Source of the DNA: Methanoregula sp.
GTDB taxonomy: Archaea; Halobacteriota; Methanomicrobia; Methanomicrobiales; Methanospirillaceae
Assembly (NCBI GenBank): GCA_026394695.1
Contig: JAPKXT010000177.1
Coordinates: 1 to 11,904, forward strand
Length of the DNA stretch: 11,904 nucleotides
Direction of reading: 5' to 3'
The position numbers and the translations under genes were made by a program. The notes beneath the pieces were generated by a model, which saw only the letters and a list, made by a program, of their open reading frames with translations, had not been told where the DNA came from and searched no databases. Of the stretch, positions 1 through 6,636 are shown one piece after another. Position 1 is the first letter of the stretch; each line of letters begins with the position of its first letter.

Positions 1-523
1 CCGCTTCCATGCTCGGGCGTACCTTATCCATATGCCTGCATTTACGGCGCATGCTCTCGTCCACCACTCCCGGGGCTTCCTCAGCAACGCAGTGCTGGTG
101 CTCGCAGTATATACAGGGATAACCGCCAAATCCGAATGCCTTGTAAAACCCATCATAAAAAGCGGTCTTTTCGAGCATGTGCATTGTCCCGTTTACCCAT
201 AGTATCAGGTCCCTGAACCAGTCATGGAAGTCATCCGGGATATCATCAGGGCCAAAAGCTCCCCGCCCGGGTACCCCGTCGAACCGGAGAAGCAACCCGG
301 TAGAATACTCATTTACCATACGACGGGTTTCATCCGGTGACGGGGTATAGGGAGGACAACCGAAATGCTTGCCATATCCCTTGCAGCCATACCGGCATTT
401 GAACCGGACCCATTGTGATACAACAATTTTTTCCGGTGTAATAACCTTGACTTTTACACCCTTTCCGCAAGCAATTTCCGTGAGTTTTTCAATCTCATCT
501 GAAATATTTCGGGACACACACAT
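1..523 (-). CDS. DUF2284 predicted metal-binding protein, 3' end off the window
   Basis: The minus strand is open from the left edge to an ATG at 523, giving 174 codons without a stop; the C-terminus lies outside the window. The reading frame carries the cysteine pattern I associate with DUF2284: C43, C47 and C56 in a CRYGCKGYGKHFGCPPYTP-like stretch, then C137, C140 and C145 (CIYCEHQHC) and C162. In this family the cysteines probably bind a metal or Fe-S cluster; the reaction is unknown. The start is uncertain: ATG 523 has GGTG directly in front of it, while GTG 526 and the third codon, GTG 517, are alternatives. No partner gene can be named because the downstream side is missing. Confidence 0.85.
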   Translation of the reverse strand, partial: MCVSRNISDEIEKLTEIACGKGVKVKVITPEKIVVSQWVRFKCRYGCKGYGKHFGCPPYTPSPDETRRMVNEYSTGLLLRFDGVPGRGAFGPDDIPDDFHDWFRDLILWVNGTMHMLEKTAFYDGFYKAFGFGGYPCIYCEHQHCVAEEAPGVVDESMRRKCRHMDKVRPSMEA

Positions 524-552
524 CACCCATAGAGAATGGATGAGAACGGGAA

Positions 553-562
553 TCAATAAAGG
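553..562 (-). promoter_or_regulatory. Possible TATA box for the DUF2284 gene
   Basis: On the minus strand this reads CCTTTATTGA, about 30-40 bases before the ATG at 523. That spacing fits an archaeal box A with a short leader. No BRE was defined, so this is only a candidate. Between 524 and 706 I see no other supported gene. Confidence 0.35.
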
Positions 563-706
563 TTTGTAGCCGGTTCATTATGCTAACCATGCATCCCGCT
601 TGAGATTATTGAACTGTTTGATGCAGGACATAACCTGAGGGCAGTGCATTCATTGATCGGAAAATTCTCAGGTAAGAAGAGGATGCAGTGCGAAGGGAAG
701 AACGGT

Positions 707-1153
707 TTATCCCTGGGAATCATCCGAGGTGCCCCGCACATCAATGATACGCTGCACAACGAACCGCGAACTGCAGAGGTCTTCGTCAGCGTACTTCCCG
801 ATACGGACAATCTCCGGTGCCATCCCGCGTTCAGCGAGCTGCTGGTGCAGTTTTGTCTCATCGAAATGCTGGTTGAATCCTATAGTAATTACCGCGGGCT
901 GGATCTCTTGTATCGGGCGGAACATGTCAGTCTTATCGCCAAGGATTGCATGGGACACGGGTTTAAGAGCGGCAACCATCTGGAGACGGTGCTCTTCAGG
1001 AATGATCGGTCGGGGTTTGTGCTTGACATTTGCGTCCCGTGCAACGATCACCCAGAGTTCGTCACCTAATTTTTTTGATTCCTCAAGGTAGAAGAGGTGA
1101 CCCGGGTGCAGGATGTCAAACGTGCCGGTGGCAACGACCCTGCGTGCGCTCAT
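707..1153 (-). CDS. ribL: Archaeal FAD synthase (FMN adenylyltransferase, cytidylyltransferase-like)
   Basis: 148 residues, the usual size of archaeal RibL (about 150). The enzyme transfers AMP from ATP to FMN to make FAD in the cytoplasm. The nucleotidyltransferase signature is clear: GTFDILHPGH at residues 10-19 contains the HxGH motif (H16, H19), and a CSSRFV segment at 127-132 corresponds to the ISSTxxR-like element near the C-terminus. The frame stays open to 1198, but ATG 1153 is chosen because GGTGATAG sits directly before it and the family N-terminus (RRVVATGTFD) follows. The start overlaps the stop of the JAMM gene (ATGA, 1150-1153), so the two are probably translationally coupled. 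Glycerol-3-phosphate cytidylyltransferase is the main alternative, but RibL is favoured in methanogens. Confidence 0.9.
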   Translation of the reverse strand: MSARRVVATGTFDILHPGHLFYLEESKKLGDELWVIVARDANVKHKPRPIIPEEHRLQMVAALKPVSHAILGDKTDMFRPIQEIQPAVITIGFNQHFDETKLHQQLAERGMAPEIVRIGKYADEDLCSSRFVVQRIIDVRGTSDDSQG

Positions 1154-1521
1154 TCTATCACCTTGAGCTCGCATGGCACCCCGTCTGCACCAAAGCACTG
1201 CCAGTCTCCTGTGCGATACGGATAGCCGATGATGAGGTGGAACCGCCCGGCCCGGGGGAAGAAATGCACATCCGCATCTGACGGCCGTAGCACACCGTTC
1301 GGGTGGCTGTGGGCGCTGCCTGCAAGGTGGGTGTCAAGGGGCATCATGTCAAAGAAGACCGATGCAGAGTCTTCACCAGTAATGGTACCGGGGACCATAT
1401 TCAGCTCCTCAATTACCCCGTTGTTTTCCCGGAGAAGTGCCACGAACTCGTTAGGATGAGAGCCCCGCCCCAGTTCAAGGAGCAGCATGAGAAGTTCATT
1501 TTTGATTCCGCGGATGTTCAT
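1150..1521 (-). CDS. JAMM/MPN metalloprotease, desampylase-like
   Basis: 123 residues. The JAMM zinc-protease motif is complete: E25 in HPNEFVALL, then H71-S-H73-P, S81 and D84 (HxHx7SxxD). Archaeal single-domain JAMM proteins such as HvJAMM1 and AfJAMM remove small ubiquitin-like modifiers (SAMPs) from lysines or process them for sulfur transfer; the same role is inferred here. ATG 1521 is preferred over GTG 1539, although neither has a strong ribosome binding site. It is the first gene of a two-gene unit with ribL, joined by a 4-base overlap. Nothing in the window encodes a SAMP or an E1-like enzyme, so the substrate is not indicated by context. Confidence 0.88.
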   Translation of the reverse strand: MNIRGIKNELLMLLLELGRGSHPNEFVALLRENNGVIEELNMVPGTITGEDSASVFFDMMPLDTHLAGSAHSHPNGVLRPSDADVHFFPRAGRFHLIIGYPYRTGDWQCFGADGVPCELKVIE

Positions 1522-1580
1522 GATTGTAGTGCCTGGCACGCCACACGGGCGTTGTACCGATCATATGAGTGCTGCTTGTC

Positions 1581-1610
1581 AAAAAATGCTCGGAAAAAAT
1601 AAAGAAAAAA
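1581..1610 (-). terminator. T-rich terminator after the acetolactate decarboxylase gene
   Basis: Three runs of six T on the minus strand (1605-1610, 1594-1599 and 1581-1586) follow the stop at 1617. This is the pattern of archaeal intrinsic termination. The same stretch lies 60-90 bases before the JAMM start, so it could also contribute an A/T-rich promoter element. Confidence 0.55.
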
Positions 1611-1616
1611 CCGGAC

Positions 1617-2435
1617 TTACGATTCAACCTGTGCAAGGCCCTCGCTCAGGTCCTGTGAGAGATTAACTCCGGTAAATGCCCCGTTTGTCGGTAGTGACAT
1701 CTCAAATACCGGTGTTATGTCATACTCAACCGTGGCATTTACCGGTACTATAAAATCGAGGATGTGACCTCCTGTGTGACGGTCATCACTGAGGAAATGG
1801 AGATGATAACCCGCCACGTTGAGTCCTTTGAAAAAGGCCGGGGTGTAGAACCCGACAACGGTACCGGTGGCATCAGCGTACGTGTAAACCGACTGGTTCT
1901 TCGCTGCATCCGTGAGTGTTGGATAAGGCTTCTGCTGCGCAGGTATCGCCCGCACCTTCATCTGAGGAAATGTATCATGCATCCTTACCGCGTAGATCAT
2001 GTTCTGCGAAGGTAAACGAGCGCTCATATCCGTGGAGAACACGGAGAAGTTCATGGACCGGTAGATGGTCACCATGATGTCACGTTCGAAGTAGGTGACC
2101 GTGGCAAAAGGTGTGGTTGCGTTGTCTGAAACGGTGTAGACCCTGCCGTCAGCTTTTGCCTGGTAAACCTTTCCGTCAAGCACGATCATCTCGCCTTCGA
2201 GTGCATCGAATGTGCCGATCCCGAAGTCCCCGTGTTTTTTCAGTTCGCTTATCGGTTGGATGCCATCGTATACTCCCTGCATCAGCGCGTCTATAGTCGA
2301 TACCTGGTAGAGTGTATCGCGATCTTCAGGTGTTGAAGCAGCAGTTGGCAATCGGGTAAAACTGGTGTATACCGCTGCACCGCAGAAGACGAGTACTATC
2401 GCAAGACCAATGCCAAGAAAAAATTTTGTGTCCAT
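1617..2435 (-). CDS. Alpha-acetolactate decarboxylase with N-terminal membrane anchor or signal
   Basis: 272 residues. The family converts (S)-2-acetolactate to (R)-acetoin and CO2 with a zinc ion. The hallmark AGYHLHFLSDDRHTGGH gives the three zinc histidines H211, H213 and H224; R151 and the GTFDALEGEM segment (E80, E82) match other conserved active-site regions. Residues 5-25 form a hydrophobic helix followed by a Thr/Pro/Ser-rich linker, so the catalytic domain is probably outside the membrane, either anchored or secreted. An extracellular location is odd for an enzyme whose substrate is a cytoplasmic branched-chain amino acid intermediate. It follows the parvulin gene by 17 bases and is probably co-transcribed. 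Family assignment is firm; location and role are inferred. Confidence 0.9.
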   Translation of the reverse strand: MDTKFFLGIGLAIVLVFCGAAVYTSFTRLPTAASTPEDRDTLYQVSTIDALMQGVYDGIQPISELKKHGDFGIGTFDALEGEMIVLDGKVYQAKADGRVYTVSDNATTPFATVTYFERDIMVTIYRSMNFSVFSTDMSARLPSQNMIYAVRMHDTFPQMKVRAIPAQQKPYPTLTDAAKNQSVYTYADATGTVVGFYTPAFFKGLNVAGYHLHFLSDDRHTGGHILDFIVPVNATVEYDITPVFEMSLPTNGAFTGVNLSQDLSEGLAQVES

Positions 2436-2452
2436 AATCGTATGCCGGAGAC

Positions 2453-2734
2453 TTATTTCCTGCCGGTAACCTTGATGAGATGGTAGCCGAACTGGGTCTT
2501 GACCGGACCAACTACCTTACCGGTATCGTTCTCGAATGCAACTTTTTCAAACTCCGGTACCATCTGTCCTTTGCCAAACCAGCCGAGGTCCCCACCGTTC
2601 TTACGGGAGGGGCAGGATGAGAAACGCTTTGCAACTGCAGCGAAATCCTCACCGTCATTAATCCTTTTCATTATCTTATTTGCCTCATCCTCGGTTTTAA
2701 CGAGGATATGGGATGCACGAGCCTGTATAGCCAT
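2453..2734 (-). CDS. Parvulin-type peptidyl-prolyl cis-trans isomerase (stand-alone, PpiC-like)
   Basis: 93 residues, the same size as single-domain parvulins such as E. coli PpiC. It should catalyse proline cis/trans isomerisation in the cytoplasm, as no signal peptide is present. The fold signature is clear: RASHILVK at residues 6-13, the FSSCPSRKNGGDLGWF stretch around 38-53, MVPEFE, and the closing FGYHLIKV around 82-89. H9 and the FGYH histidine are the conserved histidine pair of the family. No Shine-Dalgarno sequence precedes the ATG, and a TATA-like box lies 23-32 bases upstream, so the transcript may be leaderless. It is the promoter-proximal gene of a unit with the acetolactate decarboxylase, whose folding it might assist only if it acts before export. 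Confidence 0.93.
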   Translation of the reverse strand: MAIQARASHILVKTEDEANKIMKRINDGEDFAAVAKRFSSCPSRKNGGDLGWFGKGQMVPEFEKVAFENDTGKVVGPVKTQFGYHLIKVTGRK

Positions 2735-2756
2735 GTATAGAAATGAGGGAGTTATG

Positions 2757-2766
2757 GGATAAAAGG
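2757..2766 (-). promoter_or_regulatory. TATA-like box for the parvulin operon
   Basis: On the minus strand this reads ACCCTTTTAT within about 23-32 bases of the ATG at 2734. Together with the missing Shine-Dalgarno sequence, it suggests a leaderless or nearly leaderless mRNA. Confidence 0.45.
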
Positions 2767-2819
2767 GTTGATGAACTGGAGGCAGCAGGTAAAAATCAAA
2801 TCGTGTCGCATGTCAAACC

Positions 2820-2832
2820 CGGTTTTAAACCG
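2820..2832 (+). promoter_or_regulatory. TATA-like box inside a 13-base palindrome, upstream of the broken membrane gene
   Basis: CGGTTTTAAACCG is a perfect inverted repeat (CGGTTT, one base, AAACCG) with a TTTTAAA box at its centre, 42 bases before the ATG at 2874. The position fits box A of that gene. The dyad could also be a repressor operator that would block TBP. Confidence 0.45.
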
Positions 2833-2873
2833 CCCCACCCAACGTTTTTCTCCATTCCGTTCCAGTATTCCGT

Positions 2874-3211
2874 ATGGCAAAAGGCAGTTTCTGGACGGGT
2901 GCATGTATCGGATTTATCCTCATGGTACTCATGGGAGGAGCGCTTCCTGTTCTTGGGCCGGTTATCGGAGGGCTTGTTGCCGGGCTGATAGCAAAAGGGG
3001 GTATGTGGAACGGTGAAAAACCGGGTTTACTGCCGGTATCTTTGGTGCCCTCGTGGTGATTATTACCGGTCTTGTTGTCGGAACACTGGCGATGGGGCTG
3101 TTTGGATTTTTACGGGCGCTCGGTATCGGTGTCATCCTTGTTGCAACAGCACTCTACTTTGCAGTACTGGGGCTTGTGGGGGGAGCAATAGGGGGATTGA
3201 TCAGCAAATGA
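2874..3211 (+). pseudogene. Small polytopic membrane protein (DUF5518-like), broken by a one-base deletion
   Basis: From ATG 2874 the first frame encodes a hydrophobic protein (two predicted helices, with LPVLGPVIGGLVAGLIAKGG between about residues 24 and 43) and stops after 61 codons at 3057-3059. A second frame continues the same kind of protein from about 3029 to the TGA at 3209-3211, with further membrane segments and a glycine-rich end (GLVGGAIGGLISK). Adding one T to the run at 3026-3028 joins them into one open frame of about 112 residues with a smooth KPGFTAGIFGAL junction. Gly-rich helices and the PVIGPxxGG-type motif resemble DUF5518 proteins common in methanogens; function is unknown. 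It is either a recent pseudogene or a sequencing error at a short T run. Confidence 0.75.
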
Positions 3212-3229
3212 CCGCACCATCTCTCCCTG

Positions 3230-3262
3230 ATTTTTTTTAAAAATTTTTCACTTTTTACTTTC
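3230..3262. terminator. Bidirectional A/T-rich terminator between convergent genes
   Basis: The plus strand has runs of eight, five and five T separated by few bases. The complementary strand has a T run from the A stretch at 3239-3243. It lies between the broken membrane gene (+) and the DHPS-like gene (-) and can stop transcription of the former and probably the latter. Confidence 0.5.
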
Positions 3263-3289
3263 GCTATTTCTACAATCTGGGGTTACATC

Positions 3290-4702
3290 TCAGAACTCCC
3301 CGTCCTGCTCAAAACTCCGCCCGTACCGGATCGCGAGTTCAGCTTTGTATAACTCCCTCCCGAGATATGCTGCATGATCAAGGAGTGAAACCTCTCCTTG
3401 TGACAGGATCGTGTACAGTACATCCTGCCAGTGTTTCCCCTGAACCGCTTTGCCGTGGATCACAGCAACAATGTGATCCCCTTCGATGCCTATCCGGAAA
3501 TTGCCGTTCGGGTCATAGATTATATCAGCGGGCATTTTCCTGGCAATGGTGATCGTTTCATATTCAAGCGGGGGTTCACGCCGTTTTCGTTTTTCTTTAA
3601 GGATAAGCAGGTCGATGCCGAGGTCTTTTGGATAGGGGCGGTCAATGCACAGCGACATCATCTCCGTTGCCCGTCGCATCTCGCGGATCGATCCACTGGC
3701 CTTGTCTGAATGCTCACTGGTAAAGATTATTGATGCCCCCACCTCCATCGCCATTGCTGCGAGAAGTGCATTGGCACCGATAGAGTCTGCATCGAGGAGC
3801 TCAACGACATTACCCGCCCCGAAGAAGAGAGGATAACCCGTATCCCTGAATTGTTTCAATGATTGAACAAGACCGGAACCGACAGGCTGGAGCAGGGGAT
3901 CGGCAATGATACATTCAATACCTGCACGCTTTGCCATCGCAAGGTTCGCCTTTAGCGTGCTGTTACCTGGTACAACCACGGCAGCAGCCCCCGCGTCAGC
4001 CACACATGCACCCACCGTGGGAATATTGGTCTCCTGCAGGCTGAGCACAATATCCGCCCGGACAAGTGCTGCCCGAATCAGGTCAGGGTCCTGGGAATCA
4101 ACGGCGAGAGGCCGGTCGATATCCTCTAACAACGAAAAGACACGTGATACATCCCCGGCAGTCGCATCGAAACCGAACCCGAGGTCAACGATATCGGCGC
4201 CAAGATTAAAGGAGTGTTCCACGACTCCCCGTATATCATCACGCCGGTGGGCATCCATCACTTCCGCAAGCACCTTAATCCGTGATTTCCTGCCGATCTT
4301 TACATCCCGGATCACATAATCAAATCCGGCATGGTGCTCCAGTTCCCCGATTCTTTTGAATGCATCATCTGCTTTCTTTTCAGCGAGGAAGTCATCCGCA
4401 GGAACTGTACGCGAGAGGGTTATTGAATCGAGTGCCGGAAGGATCAAAGCAAGGTCAGCTGCATGCCGGGGGCCCCGGTATACAGGGACACCGGTCTCTC
4501 GTTCAACCTGCTCAAATGATGCTGTGCACATACCAGAGACAATCACCATGTCGTACATTCCTTTTTTGATCAGCAGATGAAGCGTGTGGGGAGTAAGGAA
4601 CGATGCAATCTCACCGGTTACCACAACGTCCGCGTCAAAACCCGTTGCTGCGCATTTCACCATTTCTCTGGTGGCAGCACCTGTGGGAAGGAGGATGCGC
4701 AT
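3290..4702 (-). CDS. Dihydropteroate synthase-related protein (archaeal DHPS-like family)
   Basis: 470 residues from ATG 4702; the frame extends to 4810, but the extra 36 residues are low-complexity and run into the divergent gene, and the family starts with MRILLPTGAA. An N-terminal domain (about 1-130) precedes a TIM-barrel region (about 140-360) with DHPS-like strand ends: ADIVDLGFGFDA, PLAVDSQDPD, VLSLQETN and VVVPGNST. A C-terminal domain (about 370-470) follows. The family is widespread in methanogens and often labelled dihydropteroate synthase, but methanopterin synthesis joins its pABA unit by a different enzyme, so pterin chemistry is not assured. Family assignment is good; substrate is unknown. 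Confidence 0.85.
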   Translation of the reverse strand: MRILLPTGAATREMVKCAATGFDADVVVTGEIASFLTPHTLHLLIKKGMYDMVIVSGMCTASFEQVERETGVPVYRGPRHAADLALILPALDSITLSRTVPADDFLAEKKADDAFKRIGELEHHAGFDYVIRDVKIGRKSRIKVLAEVMDAHRRDDIRGVVEHSFNLGADIVDLGFGFDATAGDVSRVFSLLEDIDRPLAVDSQDPDLIRAALVRADIVLSLQETNIPTVGACVADAGAAAVVVPGNSTLKANLAMAKRAGIECIIADPLLQPVGSGLVQSLKQFRDTGYPLFFGAGNVVELLDADSIGANALLAAMAMEVGASIIFTSEHSDKASGSIREMRRATEMMSLCIDRPYPKDLGIDLLILKEKRKRREPPLEYETITIARKMPADIIYDPNGNFRIGIEGDHIVAVIHGKAVQGKHWQDVLYTILSQGEVSLLDHAAYLGRELYKAELAIRYGRSFEQDGEF

Positions 4703-4743
4703 AAGTTTCCTTAATACCCCAGAGATAAAAACACTATGATCAG
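4703..4743. promoter_or_regulatory. Compact divergent promoter region
   Basis: Only 41 bases separate the start codons of the DHPS-like gene (-) and the PHP gene (+). The minus strand has GTTTTTATC about 30 bases before ATG 4702, and the plus strand has TTAATA about 33 bases before ATG 4744. The two TATA-like boxes sit within each other's transcribed region, so the promoters must overlap. Neither start has a strong Shine-Dalgarno sequence. Confidence 0.45.
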
Positions 4744-5421
4744 ATGCTGATCTGCGATTTGCATGTGCATACCAATTTCTCCAAAGACGGTGAGAGCAGT
4801 GTCGAGGCAATCCTCAGGGCAGCTGAGGTAGCAGGACTCGATGCAATTGCCATCACTGACCATGATTCGGTTGATGGGGCAAAGAAGGCACTCGCGTGTG
4901 AGACCTCTGTTCTCGTGATTCCCGGTATTGAAGTCACCACAAAACAGGGCCATCTTCTTGTTCTTGGAGTCACCGAGTTGATTCCGGCAGGGCTCGATGT
5001 AGTTGATACTGTCGAGATTGCACGAAAAATGGGGGCTCTCCTGATCCTTCCTCACCCGTATCACGTCTGGCGCCACGGTGTTGCCCGCCGGAAGAAAATT
5101 GGCATGAATGTTGTTGACGCCATAGAAACGTTCAATAGCCGGTATATCGTCGGATCAGCAAACCGGAAAGCTGCCCGCATCGCCGAAAGATTGGGAAAAC
5201 CCTGTGTCGCGGGAAGTGATGCCCACCATGCGCGATTTGTCGGCTTCGGCAGGACTTTTGTTGAAGCAGACAGGACCGTCCCTTCGATCCTTGCTGCGAT
5301 ACGTGCAGGAAAAGTAACCTGCGGTGGCAAACAGACGCCGTTGCGCACCTACACCCACCAGTCGCTGAATAATACATGGAGAAAGATCAAGCGTTTCACA
5401 CGGCATGTGCAGCTCCGATGA
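4744..5421 (+). CDS. PHP-domain metal-dependent phosphoesterase
   Basis: 225 residues. The polymerase and histidinol phosphatase (PHP) metal ligands are all visible: H7 and H9 (DLHVHTNFS), D39-H40 (TDHD), E63 (PGIEVT), H70, H104 (LPHPYH), E128, and D159/H161 (GSDAHH). The first motif and overall size match the YciV/RNase AM-like branch, which removes phosphate from short RNA ends or 3',5'-bisphosphonucleotides; the exact substrate here is unknown. The last 25 residues are basic and fall outside the core. The stop overlaps the truA start (ATGA, 5418-5421), so the two are coupled in an apparent RNA-processing unit. Confidence 0.9.
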   Translation: MLICDLHVHTNFSKDGESSVEAILRAAEVAGLDAIAITDHDSVDGAKKALACETSVLVIPGIEVTTKQGHLLVLGVTELIPAGLDVVDTVEIARKMGALLILPHPYHVWRHGVARRKKIGMNVVDAIETFNSRYIVGSANRKAARIAERLGKPCVAGSDAHHARFVGFGRTFVEADRTVPSILAAIRAGKVTCGGKQTPLRTYTHQSLNNTWRKIKRFTRHVQLR

Positions 5422-6212
5422 GGCTGGCATTCAGGATATCCTATCTGGGCAGCAGGTTTTTTGGCTCCCAGATTCAGGCGGCACACCGCACGGTGGAAGG
5501 CGAATTCGTTGCCGCCTGCCAGCGTCTGAGTCTTTTTTCAGACTGGCGCGAAGCGGGATTTCTCAGCGCAGGAAGGACTGATCGGGGTGTTCATGCCTGC
5601 GGGCAGGTTGTTGCATTCACAACAGGTGTTCCTGAACGTGCTATCCAGACATTGAACCTCCAGCTCCCTCCCGACTGCTGGTGCACCGGCTATGCCAAAG
5701 TGGCTCCGGAATTCCACCCGCGATTTGATACGAAATCAAGGACTTACCGGTATTATTTCTCAAAGACTCCTCCCGATATAGCGGCTATGGAACGGGCTGC
5801 GCAGAATTTTATCGGTCGTCATAACTTCACGTACTTTGCCCGTGTCAGGGATAAAAACCCCTGGCGGAATATTCTCAAAATCGGCATTGGAGAATACGAG
5901 GGTTTTAATTATCTCGAAGTGACTGCTGAAAGCTTTTTGTGGCACCAGGTCAGGTGTATGGCCACCGCACTTCTTCAGGTTGGCGAGGGTGAAGCAGATG
6001 AGACTTTTATTATCTCCCTGCTGGAGGGCGAAGTAAAAAGATCCCCCCAGCCAGCCCCGGCCGAAGGTCTGGTTCTCCATAATACTGACTGCGGAATTGT
6101 TTGGATACCCTTGCCGGTAGACAAACGAAGCGGCACTCACATGGATCATATCGTTCGACATCACGCACTTATGGCGAAGGTGTGCCAGGTTCTGAGAAGT
6201 TCAGGCTTTTAA
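5418..6212 (+). CDS. truA: tRNA pseudouridine synthase A
   Basis: 264 residues. TruA converts uridines at positions 38-40 of the tRNA anticodon arm to pseudouridine. The catalytic motif AGRTDRGVHA at 51-60 contains the essential D55; the early FRISYLGSRFFGSQ matches the family's YDGxxFxGxQ element, and FLWHQVRCMA is the conserved late motif. The frame is open from 5376, but ATG 5418 is chosen because the family N-terminus begins with RLAFRISYLG and the start overlaps the PHP stop as ATGA. The C-terminal 20-30 residues (His-rich) look extended relative to many TruA proteins. About 99 bases without a gene follow. Confidence 0.95.
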   Translation: MRLAFRISYLGSRFFGSQIQAAHRTVEGEFVAACQRLSLFSDWREAGFLSAGRTDRGVHACGQVVAFTTGVPERAIQTLNLQLPPDCWCTGYAKVAPEFHPRFDTKSRTYRYYFSKTPPDIAAMERAAQNFIGRHNFTYFARVRDKNPWRNILKIGIGEYEGFNYLEVTAESFLWHQVRCMATALLQVGEGEADETFIISLLEGEVKRSPQPAPAEGLVLHNTDCGIVWIPLPVDKRSGTHMDHIVRHHALMAKVCQVLRSSGF

Positions 6213-6253
6213 AATCTCAGAAAAACAGGAAATTTCCTGAATACAATTTACTG

Positions 6254-6304
6254 ATTACAATACACAAGTCTTTTTAATGGCATTACAATAGTATCCTACG
6301 TAGG
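6254..6304 (+). promoter_or_regulatory. Promoter with flanking direct repeats and a 10-base palindrome
   Basis: A TATA-like TTTTTAATG (6271-6279) is flanked by two exact copies of ATTACAATA (6254-6262 and 6282-6290, 28 bases apart). A perfect palindrome CCTACGTAGG (6295-6304) follows and ends in the GGTG ribosome binding site of the next gene. The spacing to ATG 6312 fits a short leader. The repeats may be operator half-sites; this is inference. Confidence 0.45.
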
Positions 6305-6311
6305 TGTGCCA

Positions 6312-6596
6312 ATGGCAGTCATAAAGAGTGTTGAAATCATGTCCGTTGCAAAAATCAAGGCAATGTTCGGTATCGTATTGGGTCTCTTCTGGGGATGCAT
6401 GTTTGCACTTTTTGGAGTGTCAATCGGGTTTGAGAAATCCATACCCGGCGTTGAAATCTTCAGTCTGGCAGCGATCATTATCTTCCCGATCATTTGTGGT
6501 ATCATGGCACTTATTATCGGCGCTATAGCAGGACTCCTGTACAACGCTTTTGCAAGCAGGATCGGCGGAATTGAGATCGAGCTGAGTAACAAATAA
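6312..6596 (+). CDS. Small two-helix membrane protein, conserved hypothetical
   Basis: 94 residues from ATG 6312, which has GGTG six bases upstream; GTG 6306 is the alternative. A short N-terminal segment (SVEIMSVAKI) leads into hydrophobic helices at about 16-38 and 52-78, ending in the polar tail GGIEIELSNK. The pattern of an amphipathic SVxKI entry, two helices, and a closing GGIE-acidic tail resembles small uncharacterised membrane proteins of methanogens and distantly DUF3566. I cannot assign a function. It has its own promoter and a terminator at its 3' end, so it is probably monocistronic. Confidence 0.75.
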   Translation: MAVIKSVEIMSVAKIKAMFGIVLGLFWGCMFALFGVSIGFEKSIPGVEIFSLAAIIIFPIICGIMALIIGAIAGLLYNAFASRIGGIEIELSNK

Positions 6597-6625
6597 AAAA
6601 CAGCTACAACATCCTTTTTTAAATT
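6594..6625. terminator. Bidirectional terminator between convergent genes
   Basis: The plus strand contains CCTTTTTTAAATT after the small membrane gene. The minus strand contains CTGTTTTTTATTTG after the malic enzyme stop at 6637. Both are T runs of six, as expected for archaeal intrinsic termination in each direction. Confidence 0.55.
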
Positions 6626-6636
6626 CCTTGAAGAAA

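Noticed and set aside
644..1069. 141-residue plus-strand open frame antisense to ribL
   Set aside because: From about 707 onward it lies opposite ribL, which has full family motifs and a good ribosome binding site; the antisense frame has no recognisable domain.
4711..5076. Minus-strand frame of 121 residues opposite the PHP gene
   Set aside because: It is a shadow of the PHP coding sequence, which carries all metal ligands; it also crosses the divergent promoter.
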